The notes beneath the pieces were generated by a model that did no database searches, was not told where the DNA came from, and worked only from the letters and a program-made list of their open reading frames with translations. A stretch of 64,000 nt of DNA, taken from Allomuricauda sp. (lineage in GTDB: Bacteria > Bacteroidota > Bacteroidia > Flavobacteriales > Flavobacteriaceae). The position numbers were made by a program, and so were the translations under genes. The stretch covers positions 124,001-188,000 of the forward strand of contig NZ_JACESV010000004.1 of assembly GCF_013911645.1 (NCBI RefSeq), written 5' to 3'. This document shows, piece by piece, positions 1 to 8,798 of the stretch; positions within the stretch are counted from its first letter, which is position 1, and every line of letters starts with the position of its first letter.

Positions 1-1
1 C

Positions 2-277
2 CGTGCCACCCTCTACAATACCATTGAACTATTATTGGAGAGCAAATTGGTACGCAAACATCAATTCGGCAAAAATCAGGCACAGTACGAAAAGTCATAT
101 TTCGACCGTCAGCACGATCACGTTATCTTGACCGATACAGGCGAAGTAGTGGAGTTTTGCGACCCACGCATTCAATCCATCAAAAAAACAATTGAAGAGG
201 TTTTTGACATTAAGATCAACAATCACTCATTATATTTCTACGGAACTCGAAACAAAGAAAAAAACCTAACTGAATAA
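2..277 (+). CDS. Fur family transcriptional regulator (C-terminal part)
   Basis: This is the 3' part of a gene whose start lies before the window; the reading frame is open from base 2. The visible protein begins RATLYNTIELL, the end of the winged-helix domain where Fur proteins contact DNA, and continues with LVRKHQFGKNQAQYE and the metal-binding stretch HDHVILTDTGEVVEF. Fur-family proteins repress iron, zinc or peroxide genes when loaded with metal. No CxxC structural zinc motif is seen in the visible part. It ends 12 bp before purA and is probably co-transcribed with it. Which metal it senses cannot be told from this fragment. Confidence 0.9.
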   Translation, partial: RATLYNTIELLLESKLVRKHQFGKNQAQYEKSYFDRQHDHVILTDTGEVVEFCDPRIQSIKKTIEEVFDIKINNHSLYFYGTRNKEKNLTE

Positions 278-289
278 CCCGAACATTAC

Positions 290-1558
290 ATGGTAGATTT
301 ATTGCTTGGACTCCAATGGGGAGACGAAGGAAAAGGAAAAATTGTTGATGTACTGACCAAGGAATACGATATTATAGCCCGATTTCAAGGAGGGCCCAAC
401 GCAGGCCACACCTTGGAATTTGATGGCATAAAACACGTTTTGCACACAATTCCCTCTGGGATTTTTCATAAGAACGCCATAAATGTTGTGGGGAACGGAG
501 TTGTAATAGACCCCGTAATCTTCAAAAAAGAACTGGACAACTTGGAGCAGTTCAATATTGATATTGAAACCAAGCTTTTCATATCCCGTAAAGCACACTT
601 GATTCTACCAACACATCGCTTATTGGATGCTGCCTCGGAAGCTTCCAAAGGCAAGGCCAAAATTGGTTCCACCCTTAAAGGCATTGGTCCAACTTACATG
701 GACAAAACTGGCCGTAACGGTATGCGTGTCGGTGATCTTGAGTTTGACGATTGGAAAACAAAATACCGTGCCCTGGCCAATAAGCACGAAGCCATGATTG
801 ATTTTTACAATGTGGACATCCAATACAATTTGGCCGAACTTGAAGCAGAATTCTGTGAAGGTGTGGAAACACTTAAAAAATTAACCTTTATAGACAGCGA
901 GGAGTACATTTTTAAAGCCCAAGCAGAAGGCAAAAAGATTTTGGCCGAAGGTGCCCAAGGCTCTTTATTGGATATTGATTTCGGCACATATCCTTTTGTA
1001 ACCTCATCCAACACTACGGCAGCCGGTGCATGTACCGGATTAGGCGTGGCTCCCAATAAAATTGAAAGAGTTTTGGGAATATTCAAGGCCTATACCACCC
1101 GTGTGGGCAGCGGACCGTTCCCTACCGAACTTTTTGACGAGGATGGGGCAAGAATGGCAAAAATAGGTAACGAATTCGGCGCCACTACTGGACGGCCAAG
1201 ACGTTGTGGTTGGTTGGATTTGGTCGCCCTAAAATATGCCGTTCAAATTAATGGGGTAACCGAGCTTATGATGATGAAAGCCGACGTTTTAAGCGGTTTT
1301 GAAACCATCAAAGTTTGTACGGCCTACAAATACAAGGGAGAGGAAATTCAGCATTTGCCCTACAATATCGAAGAGGAATATGTAACACCTGTTTACACCG
1401 AAATGAAAGGTTGGGCCAAAGACCTAACCAAACTTACAAAGACAGAGGAATTACCTACTGCGCTGAACGACTATATCACGTTCTTGGAAGATCAATTAAA
1501 TGTACCCATTAAAATCGTATCCGTAGGCCCCGACAGGCTTCAAACTATTCATAGGTAA
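290..1558 (+). CDS. purA: adenylosuccinate synthetase
   Basis: PurA joins IMP and aspartate using GTP, the first committed step from IMP to AMP, in the cytoplasm. The 422-residue product has the expected family length. Visible motifs are GDEGKGK at residues 11-17 with the catalytic Asp12, the catalytic His40 in PNAGHT, the IMP-binding stretch GIGPTYMDKTGRNGMRVGD near residue 140, and TTGRPRRCGWLD near residue 305. The ATG at 290 gives the typical MVDLLLGLQWGDEGKGK start. It follows the fur-type gene by 12 bp, an arrangement suggesting one transcript. A long leader separates it from dps. Confidence 0.97.
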   Translation: MVDLLLGLQWGDEGKGKIVDVLTKEYDIIARFQGGPNAGHTLEFDGIKHVLHTIPSGIFHKNAINVVGNGVVIDPVIFKKELDNLEQFNIDIETKLFISRKAHLILPTHRLLDAASEASKGKAKIGSTLKGIGPTYMDKTGRNGMRVGDLEFDDWKTKYRALANKHEAMIDFYNVDIQYNLAELEAEFCEGVETLKKLTFIDSEEYIFKAQAEGKKILAEGAQGSLLDIDFGTYPFVTSSNTTAAGACTGLGVAPNKIERVLGIFKAYTTRVGSGPFPTELFDEDGARMAKIGNEFGATTGRPRRCGWLDLVALKYAVQINGVTELMMMKADVLSGFETIKVCTAYKYKGEEIQHLPYNIEEEYVTPVYTEMKGWAKDLTKLTKTEELPTALNDYITFLEDQLNVPIKIVSVGPDRLQTIHR

Positions 1559-1598
1559 GCTATCAAAGTAGTTTTTCAGTATCCAAAACATTGCCTTA

Positions 1599-1643
1599 TG
1601 TGACTTATATCACTTTAAGTGCAAGACATTTGCTTTATCTTTA
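1599..1643 (+). promoter_or_regulatory. CRP/FNR-type operator and -7 box upstream of dps
   Basis: Bases 1599-1614 read TGTGA-N6-TCACT, one base from the symmetric CRP/FNR consensus TGTGA-N6-TCACA. A -7-like box, TATCTTTA (consensus TAnnTTTG, one mismatch), lies at 1636-1643. With transcription starting near 1648 the operator centre sits about 41 bp upstream, the position of class II activation. A second small palindrome, CACTTTAAGTG (1611-1621), overlaps the operator. The sequence match is seen directly; the regulator and its effect are inferred. Confidence 0.5.
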
Positions 1644-1666
1644 ATTCAATCTAAAAATAAAGCGAT

Positions 1667-2146
1667 ATGACTGATAAACTCAATCAAATAGGGCTAGATA
1701 AACAAGCTTCGAGCGACCTATCCGACAAACTGAACGAACTTTTGGCCAATTATCAACTATTCTACATGAATGCCCGTGGATTCCATTGGAACATTAAGGG
1801 TGAAAAGTTTTTTGAACTTCATGCAAAGTTTGAAGAGCTCTATAACGATTCATTGATAAAAATTGATGAAATTGCCGAAAGAATCTTGACCTTGGGCTTT
1901 ACACCTTTACATAACTATGCCGATTATTCAGCGCTATCCAAGATTAAGGCAGCAAAGAATGTATCAAACGGCAAGGAAGCTGTTCAGGCAATCCTAAATG
2001 GCTATGAAGTGCTGCTACCTTTGGAAAGGGAGCTTCTGGAAATGTCCGGAGATTCCAACGATGAGGGTACCAACGCCTTGATGAGCGATTACATCCGTGA
2101 ACAGGAAAAATTGGTTTGGATGTACTCTGCATTTTTGAACAAATAA
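1667..2146 (+). CDS. dps: Dps-like ferritin (DNA-binding protein from starved cells)
   Basis: Dps proteins form 12-subunit shells that oxidise and store iron using hydrogen peroxide and protect DNA under stress. The 159-residue product has the ferroxidase ligands with exact family spacing: His40 in NARGFHWN, His52, Asp67 and Glu71 in KIDEIAERI. The N-terminal tail is short and only modestly charged, so DNA binding is not assured. It stands alone, with its own leader that holds a CRP/FNR-like operator. The next gene has its own -7 box. Family assignment is firm. Confidence 0.93.
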   Translation: MTDKLNQIGLDKQASSDLSDKLNELLANYQLFYMNARGFHWNIKGEKFFELHAKFEELYNDSLIKIDEIAERILTLGFTPLHNYADYSALSKIKAAKNVSNGKEAVQAILNGYEVLLPLERELLEMSGDSNDEGTNALMSDYIREQEKLVWMYSAFLNK

Positions 2147-2301
2147 ATACAGGGCAAAGGTGGTTCTTTATCACAACACCTGGCGTTTTGGACGTATTAC
2201 GCTTTCCTTAAAACAGGGAAAGTAAAATGTGAGGCTGCAACCATTTGGAGCAGAAATGCCAAAGCTTTCTAAACGGTATATGCCACGTCCTTTAAAAATC
2301 C

Positions 2302-2309
2302 TACTTTTG
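2302..2309 (+). promoter_or_regulatory. -7 promoter box for the OstA-like gene
   Basis: TACTTTTG matches the Bacteroidota -7 consensus TAnnTTTG in full and ends 11 bp before the start codon, which would give a very short leader. No convincing TTG -33 element is placed at the usual distance. The 174-bp gap between dps and this gene holds nothing else recognisable. Confidence 0.45.
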
Positions 2310-2320
2310 GGCAAAATTCC

Positions 2321-4024
2321 ATGAATTTGAAAAGCATTTCATTTTTCATTCTATTTTTGGCCGCTTTTAGCGTTTTTGCCCAAGAACAAGAACCCAAAGG
2401 AGAAAGGCAAATCAACATTGTCTACGGAGCCAACTTTACCAAAGATGAAGCGCAGTACCCAGGTGCCTCCATTTTCAGCAAAGACGATGAGCGCCAAGTT
2501 CAGTTTGAGCATCAAGGTGCCGACCTTTGGTGCGATATTGCCGTTTTTTATGCCGAGGAAAATCGCTTAAAGGCCATTGGGAACATCCGTTTGCAACAAG
2601 GGGATTCCATAGAAATGAACAGTGGCAAAATGGATTATGACGGTAACACCAAACTGGCCAAAGCCTGGGAAAAAGTGGATTTGACGAACGGCCAGATGAC
2701 CTTGACCACCGACACCCTTTATTTTGATCGAGAAAAACAGCAGGCATACTACAACTCAGGCGGTAAAGTGGTAGATTCCGCCAATGTGCTTACCAGCAAA
2801 GTGGGCACTTATTTTATGACCCCGAAAAAGTATCAGTTCCAGCAAAATGTACACATAGACAATCCAGATTACATCATAGATTCCGAGCAGTTGGACTACT
2901 ACACTACCTCCAAAAATGCATACATGTACGGTCCATCCACCATAACAGGTGAAGAATATAAAATTTACTGCGAACGTGGGTTCTACGACACCAAAATAGA
3001 ACAAGGCTACGGCATTAAGAACACCCGCATTGATTACGACAATAAAATTATAGAGGGGGACAGTCTCTATTTTGATAAGGCTACCGAATTTGCTTCGGCC
3101 ACCAACAATATCCAGATTACGGATACCATCAACAATGGAGTGATCAGGGCCCATTATGCCGAGGTGCACAAGGCCAAAGATTCCGTTTTTGCGACCAAAA
3201 GGGCGGTTTCCATCAGTTTGGTGCAAAAAGATTCGCTTTACATGCACGGAGATACTTTGATGGTAACAGGAAAAGAAGAGGAACGCATCGTAAGAGCTTT
3301 CAGAAATGCCAAGTTCTATAAAACCGATTTGAGCGGTAAATCCGATTCCATTCATTTTGATGAGAGAACGGGGATCACCGAGTTGATTACAGACCCGATT
3401 TTATGGAATGTGGACAATCAAATCACAGGCGATAGTATTCATTTGATATCCGACATGGAAACCGATAAGCTCGATTCACTAAAAGTGATAGAAAATGCCT
3501 TTATTATTTCGTTGGATACCATTAGTGGAACTGGATACAATCAAGCCAAGGGCAAAAACCTCTTTGGCAAATTCGTAGAAAACGAGCTCAAAATCATTGA
3601 TTTGGTCCAAAACACCGAGGTGATTTACTACGTCTACAACGATGACGAAGAGCTCATTGGAATTGACAAGACCATTTGCAGCAAGATTCGATTGCTCATG
3701 GCCGATAACGACATTGAAGACATTACTTTTTATGTGAATCCTGATGGGGATATATTCCCCGAGACCGACTTGCCCGTTGAAAGCCGAAAATTAAAAGGTT
3801 TTGTTTGGCGTGGCGATGAGCGGATCATGTCCAAAGAAGAAATTTTTGATGAAGACGACAATAATATCGAACTAGTTAAAATTAGGGGAATAGACAGCCC
3901 TATTGATATTGATGCAGAGGAAAACGAACGGCAGAAAAACCAAAACGACCCTATAAATGCACCTAATTCCAAGGCTGTAAAACCCAAAAAGCCCGTTCTT
4001 AAAAAGAAAGCACAGACCCCATAA
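2321..4024 (+). CDS. OstA/LptA-like envelope protein
   Basis: The 567-residue product begins with a clear signal peptide (MNLKSISFFILFLAAFSVFAQ) and then carries repeated short beta-strand units of the OstA/LptA type (for example GNIRLQQGDSIEMNSGKMDYDG and KVDLTNGQMTLTTDTLYFDR). Proteins of this fold bridge the periplasm and carry lipopolysaccharide to the outer membrane. This is much longer than LptA of Proteobacteria (about 185 residues), as is usual in Bacteroidota, where several OstA-like proteins occur. The last 25 residues are lysine- and proline-rich. The stop codon overlaps the next start by one base (TAATG), so the aminotransferase is translationally coupled. Its exact step in LPS transport is inferred. 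Confidence 0.8.
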   Translation: MNLKSISFFILFLAAFSVFAQEQEPKGERQINIVYGANFTKDEAQYPGASIFSKDDERQVQFEHQGADLWCDIAVFYAEENRLKAIGNIRLQQGDSIEMNSGKMDYDGNTKLAKAWEKVDLTNGQMTLTTDTLYFDREKQQAYYNSGGKVVDSANVLTSKVGTYFMTPKKYQFQQNVHIDNPDYIIDSEQLDYYTTSKNAYMYGPSTITGEEYKIYCERGFYDTKIEQGYGIKNTRIDYDNKIIEGDSLYFDKATEFASATNNIQITDTINNGVIRAHYAEVHKAKDSVFATKRAVSISLVQKDSLYMHGDTLMVTGKEEERIVRAFRNAKFYKTDLSGKSDSIHFDERTGITELITDPILWNVDNQITGDSIHLISDMETDKLDSLKVIENAFIISLDTISGTGYNQAKGKNLFGKFVENELKIIDLVQNTEVIYYVYNDDEELIGIDKTICSKIRLLMADNDIEDITFYVNPDGDIFPETDLPVESRKLKGFVWRGDERIMSKEEIFDEDDNNIELVKIRGIDSPIDIDAEENERQKNQNDPINAPNSKAVKPKKPVLKKKAQTP

Positions 4025-5220
4025 TGTCCAAAAACGACTTTTTCACATACCAAGCCCAAACTTCCCCCCATCCATTGGCCTTGGAAGTCTCCCATGCCAA
4101 GGGCAGCTACATCTACGACCAAGATGGTAATGCCCATCTGGATTTTGTGGCTGGGGTATCTGCATGCGGTTTGGGACATTCCCATCCAAAAGTTGTGGAT
4201 GCCGTTAAAGCACAAGTGGACAAGTACATGCACGTGATGGTCTATGGCGAGTATGTGCAAAAACCAGCGGTCGAATTTTCAAAATTATTGGCGGCACACT
4301 TACCCGACAATCTGAACACCACTTATTTGGTCAATTCGGGAACGGAAGCCATGGAAGGAGCCATTAAACTGGCCCGAAGACACACAGGTCGCTCACAAAT
4401 TATTGCTGCAAAAAAGGCCTATCACGGTAACACCATGGGCAGTTTAAGTTTGATGGGGCTGGAGGAACGCAAAAGTGCCTTTCGACCACTGATTCCAGAT
4501 GTGAGGTTCATCCAATTTAATGCGGAGGAAGAACTGGACAACATTACCGAGAAAACCGCTGCCGTGGTCTTGGAAACCATTCAAGGGGGCGCTGGATTTA
4601 TATTACCAGAGAACCATTACTTAGAAAAAGTAAGAAAACGTTGCAACGAAGTAGGTGCTTTATTGATTCTGGATGAAATACAGCCCGGATTTGGCCGTAC
4701 AGGTAGATTGTTCGCATTTGAACATTTTAATTGCACGCCGGACATCTTGGTCATTGGAAAAGGAATGGCTTCAGGTATGCCAGTAGGAGCCTTTGTGGCA
4801 TCGCACGAGTTCATGGCCGAATTAAAAGAAAACCCAAAATTTGGACATATCACAACTTTTGGTGGCAATCCCGTGATTGCTGCGGCAAGTTTGGCAACCC
4901 TAAAAGAAATCACCGAAACAGACCTTATACCACAAACGCTGGAAAAAGAAAAACTGTTCCGAAAATTATTGGATCACTCCTTAATTAAGGAAATTAGGGG
5001 CAAGGGCTTAATGCTCGCCCCCATTATGGAAAGCAAGGAAGTGGCCGACTATTTAATCCTTGAGGCCGCTAAACAAGGACTGATTCTCTTTTGGCTTTTA
5101 TTTGAACCCAAAGCCGTAAGAATATCACCTCCATTAACCATTTCCATGAAAGAAATTGAGGAGGGTTGCGACCAAATCCTCAGTATTTTAAATAACTACA
5201 AACCCAGTACTGTTAACTAA
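4024..5220 (+). CDS. class III PLP-dependent aminotransferase
   Basis: A 398-residue fold-type I aminotransferase of the acetylornithine/ornithine/4-aminobutyrate group. Visible motifs are the phosphate-binding NSGTEAMEGAIKLAR near residue 105, ETIQGGAGF near 182, the cofactor-contacting LDEIQPGFGRTG near 217, and the PLP lysine in VIGKGMASGMPVG near residue 246. The substrate is not readable from sequence: acetylornithine, lysine or GABA-type substrates are all possible, and no arginine biosynthesis genes lie beside it. It is coupled to the OstA-like gene by a one-base overlap, an odd pairing of functions but a conserved-looking layout. Confidence 0.88.
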   Translation: MSKNDFFTYQAQTSPHPLALEVSHAKGSYIYDQDGNAHLDFVAGVSACGLGHSHPKVVDAVKAQVDKYMHVMVYGEYVQKPAVEFSKLLAAHLPDNLNTTYLVNSGTEAMEGAIKLARRHTGRSQIIAAKKAYHGNTMGSLSLMGLEERKSAFRPLIPDVRFIQFNAEEELDNITEKTAAVVLETIQGGAGFILPENHYLEKVRKRCNEVGALLILDEIQPGFGRTGRLFAFEHFNCTPDILVIGKGMASGMPVGAFVASHEFMAELKENPKFGHITTFGGNPVIAAASLATLKEITETDLIPQTLEKEKLFRKLLDHSLIKEIRGKGLMLAPIMESKEVADYLILEAAKQGLILFWLLFEPKAVRISPPLTISMKEIEEGCDQILSILNNYKPSTVN

Positions 5221-5249
5221 TTTGTTGATAACATACCCCGAATTTGGAC

Positions 5250-5278
5250 TTGAAGAGCACCGCAAAGGGTTAATTTTA
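5250..5278 (+). promoter_or_regulatory. promoter for the TPR-DUF368-aroE gene group
   Basis: TTG at 5250-5252, an 18-bp spacer, then TAATTTTA at 5271-5278 (one mismatch to TAnnTTTG). The start codon of the TPR gene lies 28 bp downstream. Confidence 0.45.
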
Positions 5279-5306
5279 AGTCCATAGTTCAACCAAAAAC
5301 GTTCCT

Positions 5307-6707
5307 ATGGCGTTAGAATCTAACGAATATCCTGACAAATCCATAAACAAATTTGAGTCCATGCTCAAGACGGATGACGTCTACTTTTTTGATGCGGAGG
5401 ACTTTGAGGAAATTATTCACCACTACCTGAACAACGGTAAAATCTCCTTGGGCAAAAAAGCCATTCAGATTGGCTTGGAACAACATCCAAATTCCATGGA
5501 ACTGAAACTTTTACAGGTAGAAGTATTGGCTTTTGAGGACAAGTTTGATGCTGCAGAAACACTTCTGGATGAAATTCAGACCATTAATGCGGCCAATGAG
5601 GAAGTCTATATCCAACGGGCCAATATCCGCTCCAAACAGGACAAACACCAAGAAGCCGTAAATCTTCTACTAGAGGCATTGGATATTACGGACCACTCGT
5701 TCGACATTCACTCCCTATTGGGAATGGAGTATCTATTTATGGACAACTACGAGCAGGCAAAACTTAGTTTTATGAGATGCGTTGAGATTGATGATGGAGA
5801 CTACTCATCACTCTATAACGTAGTATACTGCTTTGAGTTTTTGGAGGATTATGATGGCAGTATCCTATACCTTAACGATTATCTCGACCGAAACCCTTAT
5901 TGCGAGGTGGCTTGGCACCAATTGGGGAAAATGTACTTGGCCAAAAAGCTCTATATCGAGGCTTTGACCGCTTTTGATTTTGCAGTGATTTCGGACGATT
6001 CCTTTATCGGCGCCTATTTTGAAAAAGGTAAAGTGCTGGAAAAATTGGGCAGGTACAACGAGGCCATCGAGAACTACGAGTCCACCATATCCATAGAAGA
6101 CCCTACATCGTATGCCTTTCTAAGGCTTGGTAAATGCCACGAAAAACTGGGGAACTACGATCTGGCCAAATATTATTACTACCACACCGTTCACGAAGAC
6201 CCTTTATTGGACAAGGGATGGTTGGCCATTACCGATTTCCATTTTAGGCAAAAAGACTATGAAAAAGCCATATACTACATCAACAAGGCCATAAATATTG
6301 ATGGGGAAAACCCAAAATATTGGAAAAAAGCCGGAAAATTATATGCTGCCCTAAACAATTGGGACGAGGCAGATTTTGCCTATAAACAAGCAGTGGACTT
6401 GGGCAATTACGAACTGGAAACATGGAGGAACTGGGCACAAGTACTCAATAAAATCGGAGATTACAATTCGGCAATACAAGTGTTGATCCAAGGGTTGGAA
6501 TTTTATCCCGACAATTCGGACCTTACCTATAAATTGGCAGGTATCCATTTAAAAAATCACGATTTGGATGAAGCAAAAAGCATCTTATCCAAGGCTATGA
6601 AATTGGATATTGGTAAATTGCAGCAGTTTGAAAAAGAATTCCCTGAATTCATTGAAGTTGATTGGGTAAAAGCGCTGGTTTCAAAAATCAGAAAAACAGC
6701 CAAGTAG
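5307..6707 (+). CDS. tetratricopeptide repeat protein
   Basis: A 466-residue protein made almost entirely of 34-residue TPR units, from about residue 35 to 445 (for example GAYFEKGKVLEKLGRYNEAIENYESTISI and AFLRLGKCHEKLGNYDLAKYYYYHTVHEDP). TPR arrays are protein-protein contact surfaces. No signal peptide or membrane segment is seen, so it is probably cytoplasmic. It has its own upstream promoter-like sequence and is followed 21 bp later by the first DUF368 gene. The partner protein is unknown. Confidence 0.9.
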   Translation: MALESNEYPDKSINKFESMLKTDDVYFFDAEDFEEIIHHYLNNGKISLGKKAIQIGLEQHPNSMELKLLQVEVLAFEDKFDAAETLLDEIQTINAANEEVYIQRANIRSKQDKHQEAVNLLLEALDITDHSFDIHSLLGMEYLFMDNYEQAKLSFMRCVEIDDGDYSSLYNVVYCFEFLEDYDGSILYLNDYLDRNPYCEVAWHQLGKMYLAKKLYIEALTAFDFAVISDDSFIGAYFEKGKVLEKLGRYNEAIENYESTISIEDPTSYAFLRLGKCHEKLGNYDLAKYYYYHTVHEDPLLDKGWLAITDFHFRQKDYEKAIYYINKAINIDGENPKYWKKAGKLYAALNNWDEADFAYKQAVDLGNYELETWRNWAQVLNKIGDYNSAIQVLIQGLEFYPDNSDLTYKLAGIHLKNHDLDEAKSILSKAMKLDIGKLQQFEKEFPEFIEVDWVKALVSKIRKTAK

Positions 6708-6728
6708 CCCCACCTTATTACCAAATTA

Positions 6729-7646
6729 ATGCAAGCACGTCGTATACTGGACTACGTTTTTATTACCCTGAAAGGAATGGCCATGGGTGCCGCGGACGTT
6801 GTCCCAGGAGTATCGGGAGGAACCATTGCCTTTATTTCTGGCATTTATGAAGAACTCATAACCTCCATAAATAACATAAACCTTTCCCTGATTTCAATTT
6901 TAAAAAAAGAAGGCATCAAGGCCCTTTGGAACAAAGTCAATGGAAACTTTTTATTGGCTCTTTTTCTCGGAATATTTATCAGTGTGCTTTCCTTGGCAAA
7001 ATTCCTGAGTTGGCTTTTGGAAAACGAACCCATTTTATTATGGTCCTTTTTCTTTGGATTGGTGGTTGCCTCCATTTTTATGGTAGGCAAAGAAATTACC
7101 AGATGGAATTTGGGAAAAGTGATTGTATTGATCTTGGGCGCTGCCTTGGCTTTCTTTATAACCGAACTCCCTGCAAGCGATAACTCGGGTAGCCTGCCCT
7201 ATTTGTTTCTTTCGGGCGCATTGGCCATTTGTGCCATGATCCTCCCGGGTATTTCGGGAGCGTTTATCCTTGTACTGTTAGGCTCCTACAAAACCATTTT
7301 GGATGCTGTCCACGAAAGGGATATCAAAATAATTTTGACTGTGGGCGTTGGGGCCATTTTTGGGCTTTTGAGCTTTGCTCGCCTGCTCAAATGGATGTTC
7401 AATCACTACAAAAACATCACTTTGGCACTGCTAACAGGGTTTATCTTGGGTTCCTTAAATAAAATTTGGCCGTGGAAAAAAGTCTTGGAAACCAAAACAT
7501 TTGGCGAAAAAACCATTGTTGTGGATGATATGAACGTACTTCCGGGCGCTTTTGAGGGCGATAGCAAATTAATACTGGCCATAGTCTTAGCCATCCTAGG
7601 TTTTTCACTTATTTTTATCCTGGAAAAAGTAGCTTCCAAAAAATAA
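6729..7646 (+). CDS. DUF368 polyprenyl-phosphate transporter, first copy
   Basis: A 305-residue polytopic membrane protein with the two DUF368 hallmark loops: GAADVVPGVSGGTIAF at residues 20-35 and the related ICAMILPGISGAFILVLLGSY near residue 165, one in each half of an inverted-repeat fold. DUF368 proteins (PopT) have been shown in other bacteria to return undecaprenyl phosphate across the cytoplasmic membrane for reuse in cell wall and surface glycan synthesis. It sits 21 bp behind the TPR gene and 111 bp before a second DUF368 gene. Carrier-lipid recycling is known for the family and inferred here. Confidence 0.88.
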   Translation: MQARRILDYVFITLKGMAMGAADVVPGVSGGTIAFISGIYEELITSINNINLSLISILKKEGIKALWNKVNGNFLLALFLGIFISVLSLAKFLSWLLENEPILLWSFFFGLVVASIFMVGKEITRWNLGKVIVLILGAALAFFITELPASDNSGSLPYLFLSGALAICAMILPGISGAFILVLLGSYKTILDAVHERDIKIILTVGVGAIFGLLSFARLLKWMFNHYKNITLALLTGFILGSLNKIWPWKKVLETKTFGEKTIVVDDMNVLPGAFEGDSKLILAIVLAILGFSLIFILEKVASKK

Positions 7647-7655
7647 GTAAACTAC

Positions 7656-7742
7656 CTCGGGACAAGCCCACGAGACATCGGTAGGAAAACATATTTTGAT
7701 TTCGAGGCAAGCCTCGGAGCATTTAAATCTCGATTATCGAGA
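7656..7742. repeat. three consecutive palindromes between the DUF368 paralogues
   Basis: The 111-bp spacer holds three short inverted repeats in a row: an imperfect one at 7656-7674 (CTCG arms), CGAGGC-AA-GCCTCG at 7703-7716, and the palindrome TCTCGATTATCGAGA at 7728-7742. None is followed by a T-run, so a simple terminator is not indicated. They may be a dispersed intergenic repeat or mRNA-stabilising hairpins. Confidence 0.6.
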
Positions 7743-7757
7743 AAACCATCAGGTCTT

Positions 7758-8798
7758 ATGCCACAGCAACCTAGAACATTTCTGGATAACTTCTTCTTGG
7801 TCATCAAAGGCCTGTGCATGGGGGCCGCCAATAAGGTTCCCGGGGTTTCGGGCGGTATTGTAGCCTTTGTTGCCGGATTTTACGAAGAATTCATCTATTC
7901 GCTGCAAAAACTGAATTCCAAAGCGGTGAAGTTGTTCTTCAATGGCAGGTTCAAAAGTTTTTTCCGATACACCAATGCCAAATTTCTGGGCTTGCTGATT
8001 TTTGGAATGCTGGTCAGCTATTTTAGTGTCTCCCGGATTCTAGATTATTTTTTGGACCATAACGAGGTCTTTGTTTGGGCCACTTTCTTTGGAATGGTCA
8101 TAGGCTCCATTTACCATATAGGGAAAGATTTTGCTCCTTGGAACAAACGTACCATTCCAGCAGGTGTCATCGGGTTTATCATTGGAATTTCCATTAGTTT
8201 TTTAAACCCTGCCAAAGAGAACGACAACTTATTTTTTGTTTTTTTCTGTGGGATTGTTAGTGTTTCCGGGATGACACTTCCCGGGCTGTCCGGCTCCTTC
8301 ATATTGATTTTATTGGGCAACTATGTCCTGCTACTGGTAGATTCCGTCAACGCACTCTACGATACTTTTTCTGAAGTTTTATCTGGGGATTTTAGCTTCG
8401 TAAAAAATTCCGAACGCATACAAATCTTAAAGATACTAGGTGTTTTCACCTTGGGGTCCGTCACCGGATTGGTTACCTTTTCACATTTGCTCAGTTATGT
8501 CCTCAAACATTTTAAAGCTACAACAACTGCGGTATTGCTAGGTTTTATCACGGGATCTTTGGGCGTACTTTGGCCTTGGAAAAGAACCATTTTTAAGGTG
8601 GACGAAGCCGGCAACCCCTTATTGGATTCCAACGGGGATAAAATAATTCTCAACTATAAACGTCACCTTCCACAAATGGCAGAGGCAGAAACTTGGTGGG
8701 CCATACTTTTTATTTTAATGGGGATTTTGGTATTATTGATTTTGGATTGGTATGGCAACAACAGAAAAAAAAATGAACAGGTTCGGGCTACTCGGTAA
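7758..8798 (+). CDS. DUF368 polyprenyl-phosphate transporter, second copy
   Basis: A 346-residue paralogue of the preceding gene with the same paired loops: GAANKVPGVSGGIVAF at residues 22-37 and VSGMTLPGLSGSFILILLGNY near residue 178. It differs from the first copy in having Asn for the Asp in the first loop (GAAN versus GAAD) and a longer hydrophilic insert before the last membrane helix. Two copies side by side suggest either a division of labour between carrier lipids or a heteromer. The end overlaps the beginning of aroE. Confidence 0.88.
   Translation: MPQQPRTFLDNFFLVIKGLCMGAANKVPGVSGGIVAFVAGFYEEFIYSLQKLNSKAVKLFFNGRFKSFFRYTNAKFLGLLIFGMLVSYFSVSRILDYFLDHNEVFVWATFFGMVIGSIYHIGKDFAPWNKRTIPAGVIGFIIGISISFLNPAKENDNLFFVFFCGIVSVSGMTLPGLSGSFILILLGNYVLLLVDSVNALYDTFSEVLSGDFSFVKNSERIQILKILGVFTLGSVTGLVTFSHLLSYVLKHFKATTTAVLLGFITGSLGVLWPWKRTIFKVDEAGNPLLDSNGDKIILNYKRHLPQMAEAETWWAILFILMGILVLLILDWYGNNRKKNEQVRATR

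Noticed and set aside
2756..3355. A 199-residue minus-strand frame inside the OstA-like gene
   Set aside because: The plus-strand gene has a signal peptide and a recognised fold; the antisense frame shows neither domain nor start signal.
8752..8772. Upstream ATG of aroE
   Set aside because: It adds seven residues not seen in the family and increases overlap with the DUF368 gene; ATG 8773 fits the conserved N-terminus.
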